A stretch of 64,000 nt of DNA from Ensifer sp. IC4062. Its GTDB lineage: Bacteria > Pseudomonadota > Alphaproteobacteria > Rhizobiales > Rhizobiaceae. This document shows positions 63,370 through 64,000 of the stretch, in pieces. The position numbers and the translations under genes were made by a program. Location: the NCBI RefSeq assembly GCF_020193575.1, contig NZ_JADYVD010000025.1, forward strand, positions 37,071-101,070, written 5' to 3'. Position 1 is the stretch's first letter. Each line of letters starts with the position of its first letter. The notes beneath the pieces are model-generated. The model made no database searches. It saw only the letters and a program-made list of their open reading frames with translations, and was not told where the DNA came from.

Positions 63370-63770
63370 TCAGGTCGTTCTCGAACTGCGCGCGTGGTCG
63401 AGCATCGCCGAAGAACTCGGTGAGGAGAGCAACCGTTGATTACCCGTAGGCGAGTAGCTCTGGCGCTACTTCCCCCACTGCCGGAGCTCGAGAGCGACCT
63501 TGCGGCAGAGTGGTGCTCGATCTCTGGGAGACCGCACCGACACCGGACAGGGCGGCTCGCATCCGCGAGGCGATGATCGCCACGCTTCTCAAGCGCCATC
63601 GCATCCGCCGGTTCAACGCCGCCCGTGTACGAGATGCATTGCGCCAGCCGCTTAAAGTCGCCGCCGCAACGACCGAATCCGCCAGCGCCCATGGAAGGAT
63701 CGTCCTCGCCACGCTCGGGCTGTCGCGTTCCGCCGCATGCGCTGGGTGCCATGGTCGGAGGAGAGCCGCT
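63370..63770 (+). pseudogene. IS110-family transposase remnant
   Basis: Parts read in different frames fit an IS110 DEDD transposase: LWRYFP near 63455, VLDLWETAPTPDRAARIREA, then MIATLLKRHRIRRFNAARVR and TTESASAHGRIVLATL. Stops and frameshifts interrupt it (for example TAG and TGA near 63440-63460) and both ends are missing. Confidence 0.6.
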
Positions 63771-63791
63771 CAAGCCGGCTCCCCAGCTCTA

Positions 63792-64000
63792 TCAGCCCAA
63801 GCCGGCATAAGTCCTCAGTCGGACCAGAAGTCCCTGCCGATCGGCGACGAGGTTGTCGAGGTTTAGCGGCTCGTGCGCTGGCAGCTCTTCTTGCGCCAAT
63901 ATGCTAACCAGCGCCCGCGTGCCGTCCACCACGAACACGCCGCAATCATAACTGTTCTGCTGCTGGGCCATGCGGGCTGACTCCAAGGGGGCGCCCAACC
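63792..64000 (-). CDS. C48 (SUMO-protease-like) effector, C-terminal end
   Basis: The frame enters from the right edge and stops at 63792. It contains MAQQQNSYDCGVFVVDGTRA, the oxyanion-hole Gln and catalytic Cys of ULP1-type cysteine proteases (Q-N-x-x-D-C-G-V-F). The end (LNLDNLVADRQGLLVRLRTY) is the usual short tail. In rhizobia such domains occur at the C-terminus of NopD-type (type III) and Msi059-type (type IV) effectors that remove SUMO from plant proteins. The rest lies beyond the window, so intactness is unknown. Confidence 0.75.
   Translation of the reverse strand, partial: LGAPLESARMAQQQNSYDCGVFVVDGTRALVSILAQEELPAHEPLNLDNLVADRQGLLVRLRTYAGLG

Overview
The window looks like an accessory replicon or symbiosis island of a rhizobium (Rhizobiales, Alphaproteobacteria). 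The evidence is a well-preserved nod box at 43502-43549, nodS and nodU behind it, a virG-type response regulator, plasmid-style otsA, and remains of host-directed effector genes. Insertion-sequence scars (IS66-like, IS110-like) and several broken toxin-antitoxin or regulator genes fit a mobile, rearranged region. No rRNA, tRNA or CRISPR array was seen.

Layout. 1-6022: an ABC sugar-type uptake operon on the minus strand (binding protein, two permeases, ATPase), bracketed by a Tm-1-like protein and a short TIM-barrel protein; both divergent promoters carry the same TTGGGTA direct repeat. 6108-7767: a small hypothetical gene and a DUF433/PIN toxin-antitoxin pair with a 40-bp palindromic operator. 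8377-12034: a UvrD-like helicase and a RecB/Cas4-like nuclease. 12618-20974: a tightly overlapping operon resembling dpd DNA-modification clusters: a YaaA/DUF6884-like protein, two DGQHR (DndB/DpdB-like) proteins on either side of a TGT-like DpdA, QueE, QueD, QueC, a queuosine-precursor transporter, a membrane protein with an early in-frame stop, and a HAD phosphatase. 21958-26532: an NYN protein, a Xre-RES toxin-antitoxin pair, and divergently a three-gene ubiquitin-like conjugation operon (46-residue proline-rich peptide ending in glycine, E2-E1 fusion, JAMM protease). 27074-34991: two converging gene sets for polyprenyl-linked sugar or lipid chemistry. 36252-39998: a coiled-coil protein, virG, a vir-box-like site and otsA. 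40511-46722: a LysR regulator, a toxin-like protein, the nod box, a decayed nodA, nodS and nodU. 47020-49401: a frameshifted effector gene with internal repeats. 50098-62430: acyl-CoA ligase, MocR regulator, split biotin-dependent carboxylase, MFS exporter and two tandem PvcA/Dit1-like isonitrile synthases, plausibly one metabolite cluster. 62930-64000: decayed desaturase, IS110 remnant, and the C-terminus of a C48 (SUMO-protease-like) effector running off the window.

The two most interesting systems are the E2-E1/JAMM operon, whose only visible candidate modifier is a disordered glycine-ended peptide rather than a beta-grasp protein, and the compact dpd-like operon that carries its own preQ0 pathway, transporter and duplicated DndB-like subunits. 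Family assignments come from recognising motifs by eye; no database search was possible.
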